From positions 1 to 22,107 of the forward strand of contig CALANM010000011.1 in the NCBI GenBank assembly GCA_937926065.1: a stretch of 22,107 nucleotides of DNA, in the 5' to 3' direction. Numbering within the stretch: the first letter of the stretch is position 1; the number at the start of each line of letters is the position of its first letter. The position numbers were made by a program, and so were the translations under genes. The stretch is from an uncultured Microbacterium sp. (GTDB taxonomy: Bacteria > Actinomycetota > Actinomycetes > Actinomycetales > Microbacteriaceae). Positions 1 to 10,283 of this stretch are shown piece by piece. Below the pieces are notes generated by a model. The model ran no database searches. It was not told where the DNA came from and saw only the letters and a program-made list of their open reading frames with translations.

Positions 1-50
1 GCCGGCCGGCCGGCCTTCGCAGGCTTGGTGACTTAGAAGGCTCGGGACGG
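1..50. other. Non-coding window edge with GC-rich palindrome and weak inverted repeat
   Basis: After the stop codon of the truncated priA frame no coding sequence can be seen. The first 14 bases are a perfect palindrome made of repeated GGCC/CCGG units. GCCTTC at 13-18 and GAAGGC at 36-41 form a 6-bp inverted repeat with a 17-base loop, which could be a weak terminator for whatever gene ends at 51. Two of the three minus-strand frames stay open through these bases, but they show no recognisable PriA sequence. Confidence 0.35.
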
Positions 51-572
51 CTAGGCGGCGCGGTCCACGTCGGCGCGCAACATGTGCTCGGCCACCTCGG
101 CCGCCGCGTCGGGGTCTCCCGCCGCGATCGCCTCGGACAGTCCAGGGAACGCCGAGAGGATGCCGTCGGCCCACTCGTTCGATCGTGCATCGACCTCGGG
201 CGTGCATGGTGCAGCCGCGGCGAGCCACGCCTTCTCGGCGCGCACCATGCGCTTCGGGATCGCCAGCCGCAGGATGTCGCCGGCCGACCCGGCGGCCCGG
301 TCGGCGGCGCGGCGAGCCAGCCGGTACAGCGAATCGGGCAGCACCGCAACGGGTGACACCAGGCTGTCGACGTCGGACAGCGGTCGCTCCGGAGGCTCTG
401 TCTGCAGGACCTCGACGACGTAGCCCTCAACCATGCGCCCTGCGGTGCGCAGGGGCACCTTCACCCGCACCCCGGGAACCACGCCGTCGAGGTCCGAGGG
501 CACGGCGTAGTCGAAAGGCCGGTCGAGCTGCGGAAGCGGTGAGTCGACCAGGACGCGGGCGACGGTGATCAC
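51..572 (-). pseudogene. priA: Truncated primosomal protein N' (PriA), N-terminal part with a foreign-looking tail
   Basis: PriA restarts stalled replication forks; in actinobacteria it is a protein of roughly 650 residues, often with a degenerate helicase. This frame has only 173 codons. It starts at GTG 572 six bases after metK, and the opening VARVLVDSPLPQLDRPFDYAVP is the typical 3'-DNA-end-binding domain of PriA. Sequence up to about residue 145 (PGLSEAIAAGD) fits PriA. The remaining residues (PDAAAEVAEHMLRADVDRAA, then TAG) do not lead into the helicase domain. They resemble the closing helix of a GntR-family FCD domain instead. The helicase, Walker motifs and zinc-binding cysteines are all missing. 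Either priA is broken here by a rearrangement, or the window edge is an assembly chimera joined at the EAIAAGD codons (about 114-134). The metK-priA adjacency supports the gene name; the cause of the truncation is unknown. Confidence 0.75.
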
Positions 573-578
573 GGCCGG

Positions 579-1772
579 TCAGAGACCTGCGGCGATGCGG
601 AGTTCCTCGGCTCGGTCGGTGCGCTCCCACGTGAAATCGGAGAGCTCACGCCCGAAGTGGCCGTAGGCGGCGGTCTGCGCGTAGATCGGGCGCAGCAGGT
701 CGAGCCGGTCGATGATCGCCTGCGGACGCAGGTCGAACACCTCGCGGATGGCCGACGTGATCGTCTCGTCGGACACGTGACCTGTGCCGAAGGTCTCGAC
801 ATACAGCCCCACGGGCGCGGCACGCCCGATGGCATAGGCCACCTGCACCTCGAGCCGGTCGGCGAGCCCTGCGGCGACGGCGTTCTTGGCGACCCAGCGC
901 ATGGCATATGCGGCCGAGCGGTCGACTTTCGACGGATCCTTCCCGCTGAACGCGCCACCGCCGTGACGTGCGGCTCCGCCGTAGGTGTCGATGATGATCT
1001 TGCGGCCGGTGAGTCCGGCGTCGCCCTTGGGTCCCCCCGTGACGAACGGACCCGCCGGGTTGATGACGTACTCGACGTCCGAGATGTCGAGACCGGTCTG
1101 CTCGATGACCGGATCGATCACTTCCGCCCGTACCGCCGCGCGCAGCGCCGCGAGTGAGATGTCGGGCTGATGCTGCGTCGAGACGACGACGGTCTCGATC
1201 GTGCGCGGCGTGTGGCCGTCGTAGCCGAGCGTGACCTGCGTCTTGCCATCGGGACGCAGGAACGGGAGTGCCCCGGTGCGGCGGGTCTCGGTGAGGCGCT
1301 CGGCGATGCGGTGCGCCGTCCAGATGGCCATCGGCATGAGCTGCGGCGTCTCATTCGTCGCGTAGCCGAACATGATGCCCTGGTCGCCGGCGCCGAGCGC
1401 GTCGACCGGGTCGACGGATCCCTCTTCCCGGTGCTCGATCGCATTGTCCACGCCGGCCGCGATGTCACTCGACTGCTCTCCGATCGACACCGTGACGCCG
1501 CAGGAGTCGCCGTCGAAGCCCGTCTCGCTCGACGTGTATCCGATGCGGTTGACGACGCCGCGGACGATGCCGGGGATGTCGACATACCCTTCCGTGCGCA
1601 CCTCGCCCGCCACGTGAACGAGTCCCGTCGTGACGAGCGTCTCGACGGCGACGCGGCTCCCGGGGTCGACGGTCAGCAGCGCGTCGAGCACGCTGTCGGA
1701 GATCTGGTCGCAGATCTTGTCGGGGTGCCCCTCGGTGACGGACTCGGAGGTGAACAGGCGCAGCTGAGTCAT
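579..1772 (-). CDS. metK: S-adenosylmethionine synthetase
   Basis: Cytosolic methionine adenosyltransferase: L-methionine + ATP + water gives S-adenosylmethionine + phosphate + diphosphate. It is 397 residues long, usual for bacteria. Visible signatures are the N-terminal TESVTEGHPDKICDQISD-type motif with His16, the ATP-binding GAGDQGIMFGYA at about 127-137, and the glycine-rich loop GGGAFSGKDPSKVDRSAAY around residue 270. The ATG at 1772 is preceded by GGAG with seven bases between. It lies 105 bases downstream of rpoZ, and that gap holds a strong hairpin, so expression may be partly uncoupled from the pyr-gmk-rpoZ genes. The stop is six bases before the priA start. In M. tuberculosis and Streptomyces the order is rpoZ-coaBC-metK-priA; coaBC is absent here. 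No SAM riboswitch fold is recognisable upstream. Confidence 0.98.
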   Translation of the reverse strand: MTQLRLFTSESVTEGHPDKICDQISDSVLDALLTVDPGSRVAVETLVTTGLVHVAGEVRTEGYVDIPGIVRGVVNRIGYTSSETGFDGDSCGVTVSIGEQSSDIAAGVDNAIEHREEGSVDPVDALGAGDQGIMFGYATNETPQLMPMAIWTAHRIAERLTETRRTGALPFLRPDGKTQVTLGYDGHTPRTIETVVVSTQHQPDISLAALRAAVRAEVIDPVIEQTGLDISDVEYVINPAGPFVTGGPKGDAGLTGRKIIIDTYGGAARHGGGAFSGKDPSKVDRSAAYAMRWVAKNAVAAGLADRLEVQVAYAIGRAAPVGLYVETFGTGHVSDETITSAIREVFDLRPQAIIDRLDLLRPIYAQTAAYGHFGRELSDFTWERTDRAEELRIAAGL

Positions 1773-1813
1773 CGGTGCTCCAGACGACGGACGGAAGAGG
1801 GGGCGAAGACCAT

Positions 1814-1853
1814 CATGCCCGCGTCCCCCGACATGACGGGAGACGCGGGCACG
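1814..1853 (-). terminator. Strong hairpin between rpoZ and metK (terminator or attenuator)
   Basis: On the minus strand TGCCCGCGTCTCCCG (1851 to 1837) pairs with CGGGGGACGCGGGCA (1830 to 1816) around the six-base loop TCATGT. That gives 15 base pairs with one G-U, extendable by a G-U and a C-G pair. The following bases (TGATGGTCTTCG) contain only a poor U-tract, as is common for actinobacterial terminators. It could end rpoZ transcripts, attenuate read-through into metK, or protect an mRNA end. Confidence 0.65.
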
Positions 1854-1856
1854 CGA

Positions 1857-1870
1857 ACGCCATACGGCGT
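1857..1870 (-). other. Small perfect inverted repeat just after rpoZ
   Basis: ACGCC-GTAT-GGCGT on the minus strand is a 5-bp stem with a tetraloop beginning eight bases after the rpoZ stop codon. It sits directly upstream of the larger hairpin at 1814-1853. It may be part of the same termination or mRNA-end structure; too short to be sure. Confidence 0.35.
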
Positions 1871-1877
1871 AAAGAGG

Positions 1878-2132
1878 TCAGTCGATCGAGCGCAGGCGCA
1901 GCTTGTCCTCGTGGATCTCGTGCAGCGCGATCGTAAGCGGCTTGTCCTCGACGGTCGAGTCGACGAGCGGGCCGACGTTGTCGAAGAGGTTTCCCTCGTG
2001 AAGGTCGGAGTAGTAGTCGTTGATCTGGCGCGCACGCTTGGATGCGTAGATCACGAGCTGGTACTTCGAGTCCACCTTCTCGAGCAGAGCGTCGATGGGC
2101 GGGTCGATGATTCCCTGGTCACGGTTGACCAT
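1878..2132 (-). CDS. rpoZ: DNA-directed RNA polymerase subunit omega
   Basis: Omega helps fold and assemble the beta' subunit of RNA polymerase. The 84-residue product has the expected family core: PPIDALLEKVDSKYQLVIYASKRARQIN near the N-terminus, followed by an acidic stretch and a C-terminal PLTIALHEIHEDKL segment. The frame is open 23 codons further upstream, but the ATG at 2132 is chosen because AGGAGGT stands five bases before it and the family begins here. Gmk lies upstream and metK downstream, the standard actinobacterial order. The 97-base gap from gmk contains a TAGAAT -10-like box, so rpoZ may have its own promoter as well as read-through. Confidence 0.97.
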   Translation of the reverse strand: MVNRDQGIIDPPIDALLEKVDSKYQLVIYASKRARQINDYYSDLHEGNLFDNVGPLVDSTVEDKPLTIALHEIHEDKLRLRSID

Positions 2133-2212
2133 GCTGGACCTCCTGGGTCTCGAGGGCGTTGGAAAGACGTGGGCGCGGTGCTCATGCTGCGAGTGCACCA
2201 CGGCATCCGACC

Positions 2213-2218
2213 ATTCTA
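2213..2218 (-). promoter_or_regulatory. Possible -10 box upstream of rpoZ
   Basis: The minus strand reads TGTAGAAT, a TAGAAT hexamer followed eight bases on by other non-coding sequence and located 81 bases before the rpoZ start. No good -35 hexamer is seen 16-18 bases upstream, where the sequence is the 3' end of gmk. The same TAGAAT hexamer occurs upstream of efp. Confidence 0.3.
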
Positions 2219-2229
2219 CAGGCCGCAGC

Positions 2230-3129
2230 TCATTCCTGTGCGAGCGCGGCGATCTCGGCGGCCGCCCGAGCGACGTCGTCGTTGACGACGTGGTGGTCGA
2301 ACTCTCCCTGTGAGGCGAGCTCGACGCGCGCCGTCTTGAGCCGGCGCGCGCGCTCCTCCGCGTCTTCCGTGCCGCGGCCGACGAGGCGGTTCACCAGCTC
2401 GTCCCAGCTGGGCGGGAGGAGGAAGACAAGGTTCGCATCGGGGGCGGCCGCGCGCACCTGTCGAGCGCCCTGCAAGTCGATCTCGAGCAGCACCGTGCGG
2501 CCTGCAGCCAGCGCCTCGTCGATGGGTGCACGGGGCGTCCCGTATCGGTGCTTGTTGTGGACCGTCGCCCACTCCAGCAGCTCGCCGTCGGCGATGAGCC
2601 GGTCGAACTCGGCGTCGTCGACGAAGTAGTAGTGCTCTCCTTCGACTTCCCCCGGTCGGGGCGCGCGGGTCGTCGCCGACACCGACAGCAGGATCTCGGG
2701 GTGGTGTTCTTTGATATGGGCGGCCACGGTGCCCTTGCCGACGGCAGTCGGTCCGGCGAGCACGATCAGGCGACTCCGCCCGTCGCGCGGCCGAGGCTCG
2801 GGCCATCGTCGGTCCAAGAACTCCTGCAGGGCGATGCGCTGGCGGGCGCCGAGGCCGCCCAGGCGCTTGACCGGGGAGATCTCCAGCTCGGCCAGGATGC
2901 GGTCGCGCTTGCCCTCGCCGATCGCGGGGAGGGCGGTGAGGAAGTCGGTGATGCGCATCGCACCCGCGGCCGAGTCGGGCTTCGCGAGCGCGCGCCGCAG
3001 CAGCTCCTGCGGCGTGATCACGCGCGTGCTGACGTCGCGCTTGAGTGAGGCGCGTTCCTGACGGGCGGCGACCGCGCGGCGCGACGCCGCGACGCGGTCG
3101 ACCTCGGGGGGACGGCGGGCGTCAGGCAT
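2230..3129 (-). CDS. gmk: Guanylate kinase with N-terminal mIHF (integration host factor) domain
   Basis: Guanylate kinase converts GMP + ATP to GDP + ADP. The kinase part is residues ~118-299, with P-loop GPTAVGKGT (126-134) and the guanylate kinase signature SATTRAPRPGEVEGEHYYF (151-169). Residues 1 to ~106 match the actinobacterial mIHF family: basic alanine-rich helix (VAASRRAVAARQERASLK), then LLRRALAKPDSAAGAMRITDF, the helix-hairpin-helix-like LPAIGEGKRDRIL, and ISPVKRLGGLGARQRIALQEF. In M. tuberculosis mihF and gmk are separate neighbouring genes, so this is a fusion of neighbours. The product of 299 residues is about 100 longer than a plain Gmk. The ATG at 3129 overlaps the pyrF end by eight bases and has AGGAAGG upstream; a longer open frame to 3192 lies inside pyrF and is not used. 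The fusion may tether a nucleoid protein to GMP metabolism or be processed; this is not shown by sequence. Confidence 0.95.
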   Translation of the reverse strand: MPDARRPPEVDRVAASRRAVAARQERASLKRDVSTRVITPQELLRRALAKPDSAAGAMRITDFLTALPAIGEGKRDRILAELEISPVKRLGGLGARQRIALQEFLDRRWPEPRPRDGRSRLIVLAGPTAVGKGTVAAHIKEHHPEILLSVSATTRAPRPGEVEGEHYYFVDDAEFDRLIADGELLEWATVHNKHRYGTPRAPIDEALAAGRTVLLEIDLQGARQVRAAAPDANLVFLLPPSWDELVNRLVGRGTEDAEERARRLKTARVELASQGEFDHHVVNDDVARAAAEIAALAQE

Positions 3130-3975
3130 GACGACCTTCCTGCAGTTCGAGATTGTGAGCGTCGATGGCGGCGACGAGACCGTCGGGCCCATGACGGAGG
3201 ATGCTGCGGCTCGCGCTGGCGAGAACCTGTCGTGACCGCGCGCCGAACAGCGTGCGGAGGTCGCCCAGGCGCGCCCCCTGGGCGCCGAAGCCCGGAGCGA
3301 GGATCGGCGCGGGGGGCTCGATCACGTCGGGAAGCGCGTATGCCGCCGCGTCGACGGTCGCGCCGATGACGAAGCCGACGTCACCGAACGGCCCCTCGGA
3401 CTCGCGGTTGAACGCTGTCACCTCGGCGATGACGCCTGCTGCCACCGTGGGCACCGGGTCGGTCGTGACGGAGGCCGGAACGAGCGCCCGCTGCACAGAC
3501 GCGCCTTCGGGATTGCTCGTCGCCGCCAGCACGAAGACGCCCTTGCCGCCATTGCGCGCGAGGTCGAACGTCGATCGGAGCGCTCCCACCCCGAGGTAGG
3601 GGCTCACGGTGACCGCGTCGGCCTCCAGCGGCGCACCGGGAGTCAGCCACGCGGCCGCGTACGCGTCCATGGTCGTTCCGATGTCGCCGCGCTTCGCGTC
3701 GGCGAGCACGAGGAGTCCGGCCTCGCGTGCTGCTGCCACGACGTCTTCGAGCGCCGCGAAACCGCGCGACCCGTAGCGCTCGAAGAAGGCGACCTGCGGC
3801 TTGACGATCGCGACCCGTCCTGCCGCGGCCTCGACGACGCGCAGGCCGAAGCTCCGCACGCCGTCCGCACTGCGGCTCAGGCCCCAGTCGTCGAGCAGAG
3901 TCTCGTGGGGGTCGATCCCCACGCACAGCTGGCCGCGCTCGCCGGTGGCGCGATGCAGCCGTGTGCCGAATCCGC

Positions 3976-3979
<4 letters not shown>
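3122..3979 (-). CDS. pyrF: Orotidine-5'-phosphate decarboxylase (type 2)
   Basis: Last step of UMP synthesis: OMP gives UMP + CO2. The 285-residue protein is of the longer type 2 (mycobacterial/actinobacterial) class. The catalytic charged network is visible: Lys60 in IVKPQ, and Asp94, Lys96, Asp99 in LADAKRGDIGTTMDAY. The phosphate-binding end ILAPGFGAQGA lies near residue 230. It starts with GTG sharing GTGA with the carB stop, and its own stop overlaps the gmk start, so translation is probably coupled on both sides. Confidence 0.97.
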
Positions 3980-7255
<3,276 letters not shown>

Positions 7256-7263
<8 letters not shown>

Positions 7264-8428
7264 TCTTGGTGTTCTCCAGGTTCGCGACGACGAGGTCACG
7301 GAAGCGGTCAAAGAGGTAGTTGGCGTCGTGGGGCCCGGCGGCCGCCTCCGGGTGGTACTGCACCGAGAAGGCGGGGATGTCGAGCGCGCGGAGACCCTCG
7401 ACGACGTTGTCGTTGAGGCCGACGTGGCTCACTTCGACGCGGCCGTAGCCGTGCGGGCTTTCCACGGTGCCCTCGACGGGCGCGTCGACCGCGAAGCCGT
7501 GGTTGTGCGCCGTGATCTCGACGCGGCCGGTGGCCTTGTCGAGTACCGGCTGGTTGATGCCGCGGTGCCCGAAGGGCAGCTTGTAGGTGCCGAAGCCGAG
7601 GGCGCGCCCCAGCAGCTGGTTGCCGAAGCAGATGCCGAAGAACGGCAGGCGGTCGTCGAGCACGGCGCGCAGCAGCTGGACGTGGTCGTCGGATGCCGCG
7701 GGGTCGCCGGGGCCGTTGGAATAGAACACCGCGACCGGCTCGATAGCGCGGATCTGCTCGATCGTGACGCTCTGCGGCAGGACGTGGACGTCGAAGCCGC
7801 GTGCGGCCAGGTTGTCGACCGTCGCCTGCTTCACGCCGAGGTCGAGCACTGCCAGGTTGCCGATCCGCTCGACGCCCTCGGGGGCGCGTGTGACCTCGGC
7901 GGCGGTCACCGACACCTCGGCGGACAGGTTCTGTCCGGCCATCTGCGGCGCCTCGCGCACGATGCGCAGCTGCTCCTCCGGATCGAGCGCCGCCGCTTCA
8001 CCCGAGAAGATGCCGCCGCGCATGCTGCCGGCCGAGCGGAGGATGCGCGTGACCGCACGGGTGTCGATGCCGCTGATGCCGACGATCCCGTCGCGCGTGA
8101 GGGCTTCGTCGAGCGACTCCTCGGCGCGCCAGTTGGAGACCACGCGCGAAGGATCGCGCACGATGTAGCCGGCGACCCAGACGCGACGCGACTCAGGGTC
8201 TTCGTCGTTCATGCCGGTGTTGCCGATGTGCGGTGCCGTCTGCAGCACGATCTGGCCCGCGTAGGAGGGGTCGGTGAGCGTCTCCTGGTAACCGGTCATG
8301 CCGGTCGAGAAGACGACCTCGCCGAGAGTCGTGCCGCGTGCGCCGTATGCGCGTCCGCGGTGGCGCGTGCCGTCTTCGAGGACGAGGACAGCGGGGTCGA
8401 GCGCCGGTGAGAAGGAGGGGGTGGTCAT
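7256..8428 (-). CDS. carA: Carbamoyl-phosphate synthase small (glutamine amidotransferase) subunit
   Basis: Hydrolyses glutamine and channels ammonia to CarB. The 390-residue protein has the CarA-specific N-terminal domain (FSTGMTGYQETLTDPSY, ~40-55; GISGIDTRAVTR, ~117-128). It continues with a class I amidotransferase domain: nucleophile Cys267 in PFFGICFGNQLLG, and His359/Glu361 in SVQYHPEAAAGPHD. It begins at an ATG sharing ATGA with the membrane-protein gene upstream and overlaps carB by eight bases, as expected for two subunits made in equal amounts. Confidence 0.98.
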
Positions 8429-8946
8429 GCGTCGGTTCCCGTCGGGGTGGTCGAAGTCTGTGCGGAGAGTGTGGAGGACACGGCGTCGACGATGGCGCGC
8501 GCCGTGGTGTCCTGCGGCCGGAAGTACGAGTCGACGATCGTGTCAGCGTCGATGCGCCAGTCGATCCGGGCGAGTCCGCCCTTCTCGACGACGCGGTCGA
8601 TCGTGACGGTCGCGCGTTCGGCGGTCATGATCGACGCCGTGTCGATGAACAGGCGGCGCCGACCGGGCAGGTCGAGTGCGATGCCGTGGTCGGTGACGAC
8701 GCCGTCGACGCGCGAGCGGAACGCGAGGCCGTCGATCGCGAGACGCTCGAGCGGTTCGTCGTGCCGGGTCGTGGCGACGTAGAACCCGGTGAAGCGCAGG
8801 ACGACCTCGGCGTCTGCCGGGACGTCGCCCACCGGCGCCACGAGCGCGGCGTCGCGGCGCGCTCGTCGTCGCCACGACCAGACGCCGAGGCCGAGCAGCA
8901 CGGCCGTGAACGCGACGAGGATGAGCAGGGCGATCTCACGGGTCAT
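8425..8946 (-). CDS. Conserved pyr-operon membrane protein of unknown function (Rv1382-like position)
   Basis: A 173-residue protein with one N-terminal transmembrane segment (residues ~4-24, REIALLILVAFTAVLLGLGVW), then a basic stop-transfer cluster WRRRARR and a soluble, probably cytosolic, domain. The soluble part is rich in beta-type sequence (VVLRFTGFYVATTRHDEPLE, RRRLFIDTASI). It looks somewhat like a PH-type barrel, but I cannot name a family with certainty. M. tuberculosis has a similar-sized membrane protein, Rv1382, at the same place between pyrC and carA. That conserved position and the ATGA overlaps at both ends suggest a link to pyrimidine synthesis, for example membrane placement of the enzymes. 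The function is not known. Confidence 0.85.
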   Translation of the reverse strand: MTREIALLILVAFTAVLLGLGVWSWRRRARRDAALVAPVGDVPADAEVVLRFTGFYVATTRHDEPLERLAIDGLAFRSRVDGVVTDHGIALDLPGRRRLFIDTASIMTAERATVTIDRVVEKGGLARIDWRIDADTIVDSYFRPQDTTARAIVDAVSSTLSAQTSTTPTGTDA

Positions 8947-10283
8947 GAGGCGACCTCCCGTCGCGATGCCGGCGCCTCGACGACGGCGCCGTCGACGACC
9001 GTGGCGGTGCCGCGGAAGAACGTCCACCGCACCTCTCCCGGGAGCTCGCGGCCGAGGTAGGGCGAGTTGACGCTGCGCCCGCGCAGGTCGTCGCGTGTGA
9101 ACGCGCGCACCGGCGACGGGTCGTACAGCGTGAGCGAGGCCGGGGCGCCGGCGACCAGACCGGTGCCGGCATCCGACAGCCGCCCGATGCGCGCCGGCGC
9201 CGCCGACATGACACGGGCGACGTCGTCCCATCCGAGCATCCCGGTGTCGACGACGGCCTGCTGCACGACGCGCAGTGCCGACTCGAGCCCGACCATGCCG
9301 TTGGCCGCGGCCTGCCACTCGCACGACTTGGCTTCGGCGGGGTGTGGCGCATGGTCGGTCGCGACGATGTCGATCGTGCCGTCGGCGAGGCCTTCGCGCA
9401 CCGCCTGCACGTCTTCGTCGCGACGCAGCGGCGGGTTGACCTTGTAGCGCGCGTCGTAGCCCCGCACGAGCTCCTCCGTAAGGAGCAGATGATGCGGGGT
9501 CACCTCGGCCGTCACGTTCACACCGCGGCGCTTGGCCCAGCGGATGATGTCGACGGATCCGGCCGTCGAGAGGTGACACACGTGCAGCCGTGATCCGACG
9601 TGCTCGGCGAGCAGGATGTCGCGCGCGATGATCGACTCTTCGGCGACGGCGGGCCAGCCGGCCAGACCGAGCTCGGCCGACACGGTGCCCTCGTTCATCT
9701 GCGCGCCTTCGGTGAGCCGAGGATCCTGTGCGTGCTGGGCGACGACGCCGTCGAACGCCTTCACGTACTCGAGCGCACGCCGCATGATGAGCGGATCGAA
9801 CACGCAGAAGCCGTCGTCACTGAAGACGCGCACGCGCGCACGGGAGGAGGCCATCGCCCCGAGCTCCGCGAGCCGCTCGCCCTTCTGCCCGACCGTGACG
9901 GCGCCGATCGGCTGCACGTGGACGTACCCGGCCGCCTCGCCGAGCGCGAGCTCCTGCTCGACCACACCGGCGGTGTCGGCGACCGGCGAAGTGTTCGGCA
10001 TCGCGAAGACCGTCGTGTATCCGCCGGCCGCGGCCGCCCGCGATCCGGTCAGGATCGTCTCCGAGGCCTCGTAGCCGGGTTCGCGGAGGTGAGTGTGCAG
10101 ATCGACCAGTCCGGGAAGAGCGATGAGGCCGTCGGCGTCGACGACGGCGGCGCCCGCGCGGTGGAGCCCGGCGCCGACTTCTTGGATGACGCCGTCTGCG
10201 ATCACGATGTCGGCGGGGTCGCCGCCCTGGATGCGCGCGCCCTTGATGAGGATCGTCTCGTGCGCGCTCGTGCGGGTGCTCAT
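8943..10283 (-). CDS. pyrC: Dihydroorotase (type I)
   Basis: Cyclises carbamoyl aspartate to dihydroorotate, third step of pyrimidine synthesis. The 446-residue amidohydrolase has the metal-binding HxH in LVDLHTHLREPG (His63, His65), the FSDDG motif (Asp156/157) that replaces the carboxylated lysine in type I enzymes, His184 (VAQHAQD), His237 (HVCHLST) and the catalytic Asp310 in IVATDHAPH. It overlaps pyrB by ATGA upstream and the membrane-protein gene by ATGA downstream. Type I dihydroorotases in other bacteria can form complexes with PyrB, and the two genes are adjacent here. Confidence 0.98.
   Translation of the reverse strand: MSTRTSAHETILIKGARIQGGDPADIVIADGVIQEVGAGLHRAGAAVVDADGLIALPGLVDLHTHLREPGYEASETILTGSRAAAAGGYTTVFAMPNTSPVADTAGVVEQELALGEAAGYVHVQPIGAVTVGQKGERLAELGAMASSRARVRVFSDDGFCVFDPLIMRRALEYVKAFDGVVAQHAQDPRLTEGAQMNEGTVSAELGLAGWPAVAEESIIARDILLAEHVGSRLHVCHLSTAGSVDIIRWAKRRGVNVTAEVTPHHLLLTEELVRGYDARYKVNPPLRRDEDVQAVREGLADGTIDIVATDHAPHPAEAKSCEWQAAANGMVGLESALRVVQQAVVDTGMLGWDDVARVMSAAPARIGRLSDAGTGLVAGAPASLTLYDPSPVRAFTRDDLRGRSVNSPYLGRELPGEVRWTFFRGTATVVDGAVVEAPASRREVAS

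Noticed and set aside
1773..1877. SAM riboswitch upstream of metK
   Set aside because: Only two simple hairpins are present; the multi-helix SAM-I/II/IV core sequences cannot be found in 105 bases.
7621..7650. CarA active site GICFGNQ instead of GICLGHQ as a defect
   Set aside because: The nucleophile Cys and the His/Glu pair are intact, and as I recall actinobacterial CarA, including the mycobacterial one, has GICFGNQ.
8425..9579. A 384-codon frame as one large protein ending at the membrane-protein gene
   Set aside because: The first 211 codons lie inside pyrC in another frame and are arginine-rich nonsense. The real start is the ATG at 8946 with a transmembrane segment right after it.
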